This document shows, piece by piece, positions 4,572 to 5,344 of a DNA stretch of 5,344 bases. The first letter of the stretch is position 1, and the number at the start of each line of letters is the position of its first letter. The translations under genes and the position numbers were made by a program. The stretch is from Lachnospiraceae bacterium (lineage in GTDB: Bacteria; Bacillota; Clostridia; Lachnospirales; Lachnospiraceae): contig JAFRCB010000212.1 in NCBI GenBank assembly GCA_017404585.1, forward strand, positions 1 to 5,344, written 5' to 3'. The notes beneath the pieces were generated by a model. It saw only the letters and a program-made list of their open reading frames with translations, was not told where the DNA came from and made no database searches.

Positions 4572-5344
4572 ATGGCAACACAAAGAAGAAAAAAGAAGAG
4601 AAAGAAGAACCTGACCGGCGGAGAGCTTCTTGCCTTCAGGGTGCTTATGGCTGCCTGTGCAGTGCTTCTATGCGTATCAACTGTACGGAATCTGACATCG
4701 GCAGGGTCTGATAAGGATACCGGCAGTGCGGCCGGGAAGACTGCTCTTTCCGGCGGGGATGCCGCAGGGGCAGACGCGGCATCAGCCGGGAACGGAACCG
4801 TGGATGCGTCGATTGCTTCGACAGTGACTCCGGAGCCGACCCCCACGCCGACTCCCGATCCCTATGCCGACAAGCCGGACATAGATATTAACAGTTGGGA
4901 ATATGTACTCGCAAATCCCTGGAATTCGATAGAGGACTATTATCCGGATGTCGTCCAGATCGAGGATATTGAAGTCGATTATCGAATCTATGATGCGATG
5001 GAGTCATTCGTGTCGGACTGCCGGGATGCGGGCAATACAGTTTACCTGTCATCCGGCTATCGCAGCTACGATCTTCAGAAGTATCTCTTCGAGAAGAAGT
5101 GCGAGGAGTATGACGAGGAGACTGCCGCCACGATCGTTGCACGGCCGGGCACATCAGAGCACCAGACCGGTCTTGCGGCAGATATAACCGATCAGTACTA
5201 CGAGTATAAGAGCGCGATCCTTGAAGATACGGCCATGTACCAGTGGATGGAAGCTCACTGCCAGGATTACGGGTTCATCGTCAGATTCCCGGACGGAAAA
5301 GAGGATGTTACGGGCATCATCTATGAGCCGTGGCACTTCCGCTA
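4572..5344 (+). CDS. Membrane-anchored VanY-type D,D-carboxypeptidase (peptidase M15B), 3' end missing
   Basis: 257 codons are present and the frame is open at the right edge. The protein would remove the terminal D-alanine from peptidoglycan stem peptides on the outer face of the membrane. Parts in order: a very basic cytoplasmic N-terminus (RRKKKRKK, 5-12); one membrane anchor (about 18-36); an Ala/Gly/Ser-rich low-complexity linker (43-84) ending in a TPEPTPTPTPDP wall-spanning segment (86-97); then the M15B domain from about 105. Its motifs are complete: SGYRS (161-165), PGTSEHQTGLAADI with zinc ligands His197 and Asp204, and YEPWHFR with Glu252 and the third zinc ligand His255. Only a short C-terminal tail should be missing. 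The ATG start has GGAG (4562-4565) 6 nt upstream and follows the XRE gene by 13 bp, so they are co-transcribed. VanY-type enzymes occur in glycopeptide resistance and in ordinary wall maturation; without vanHAX or a two-component system here, a housekeeping role is more likely. Confidence 0.93.
   Translation, partial: MATQRRKKKRKKNLTGGELLAFRVLMAACAVLLCVSTVRNLTSAGSDKDTGSAAGKTALSGGDAAGADAASAGNGTVDASIASTVTPEPTPTPTPDPYADKPDIDINSWEYVLANPWNSIEDYYPDVVQIEDIEVDYRIYDAMESFVSDCRDAGNTVYLSSGYRSYDLQKYLFEKKCEEYDEETAATIVARPGTSEHQTGLAADITDQYYEYKSAILEDTAMYQWMEAHCQDYGFIVRFPDGKEDVTGIIYEPWHFR

Noticed and set aside
4187..4846. 219-codon open frame on the minus strand opposite the XRE and carboxypeptidase genes
   Set aside because: It is antisense to two genes with clear family motifs and good ribosome sites, has no ribosome site of its own, and its protein is Ala/Pro/Phe-rich with no recognisable domain.
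4572..5344. Glycopeptide-resistance (van) cluster
   Set aside because: Only a VanY-type carboxypeptidase is present. There is no ligase, dehydrogenase, dipeptidase or VanRS in view, and the neighbouring regulator is XRE type.

Overview
The window looks like chromosomal DNA from a Clostridia-type member of the Bacillota, most plausibly a Lachnospiraceae-like gut anaerobe. The grounds are moderate GC content with AT-rich intergenic regions, strong AGGAGG-type ribosome binding sites, sigma-A-type promoters, and a gene set typical of that group: a DUF2232/YybS membrane protein, a cytidylate-kinase-like protein, a cytoplasmic GH32 beta-fructosidase, a small XRE repressor and a VanY-type D,D-carboxypeptidase. 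The taxonomic call is inference; no rRNA or ribosomal protein gene is present.

Layout: (1) 1-148, minus strand, the first 49 residues of a membrane protein that runs off the left edge, with its own promoter and a leader containing a perfect 9-bp inverted repeat. (2) 347-1300, plus strand, a polytopic DUF2232-type membrane protein, probably transcribed divergently from the first gene. (3) 1463-2065, plus strand, a cytidylate-kinase-like protein with an atypical P-loop, its own extended -10 promoter and a clear intrinsic terminator at 2138-2172. (4) 2173-2466, a gene-free convergent spacer, almost entirely occupied by a nested imperfect palindrome. A bidirectional terminator-like hairpin lies at its core, and 18-bp direct repeats lie next to the GH32 stop codon. 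(5) 2467-3924, minus strand, a complete GH32 enzyme with a strong promoter and Shine-Dalgarno; its true start is a TTG. (6) 3925-4210, a divergent control region with one good promoter facing each way. (7) 4211-4558 and 4572-5344, plus strand, an XRE-family regulator followed after 13 bp by a membrane-anchored VanY-type D,D-carboxypeptidase that is cut by the right edge just after its last catalytic motif.

The genes fall into separate transcription units rather than one pathway: a sugar unit (single-gene GH32, no adjacent transporter or regulator), a cell-wall unit (regulator plus carboxypeptidase), and two housekeeping or accessory genes. I found no phage, transposase, CRISPR, toxin-antitoxin or defence genes, and no evident new multi-gene system. 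The least explained items are the nested palindrome at about 2196-2456, the altered nucleophile motif of the GH32 enzyme (SDPND instead of NDPNG) and the altered P-loop of the cytidylate-kinase-like protein.
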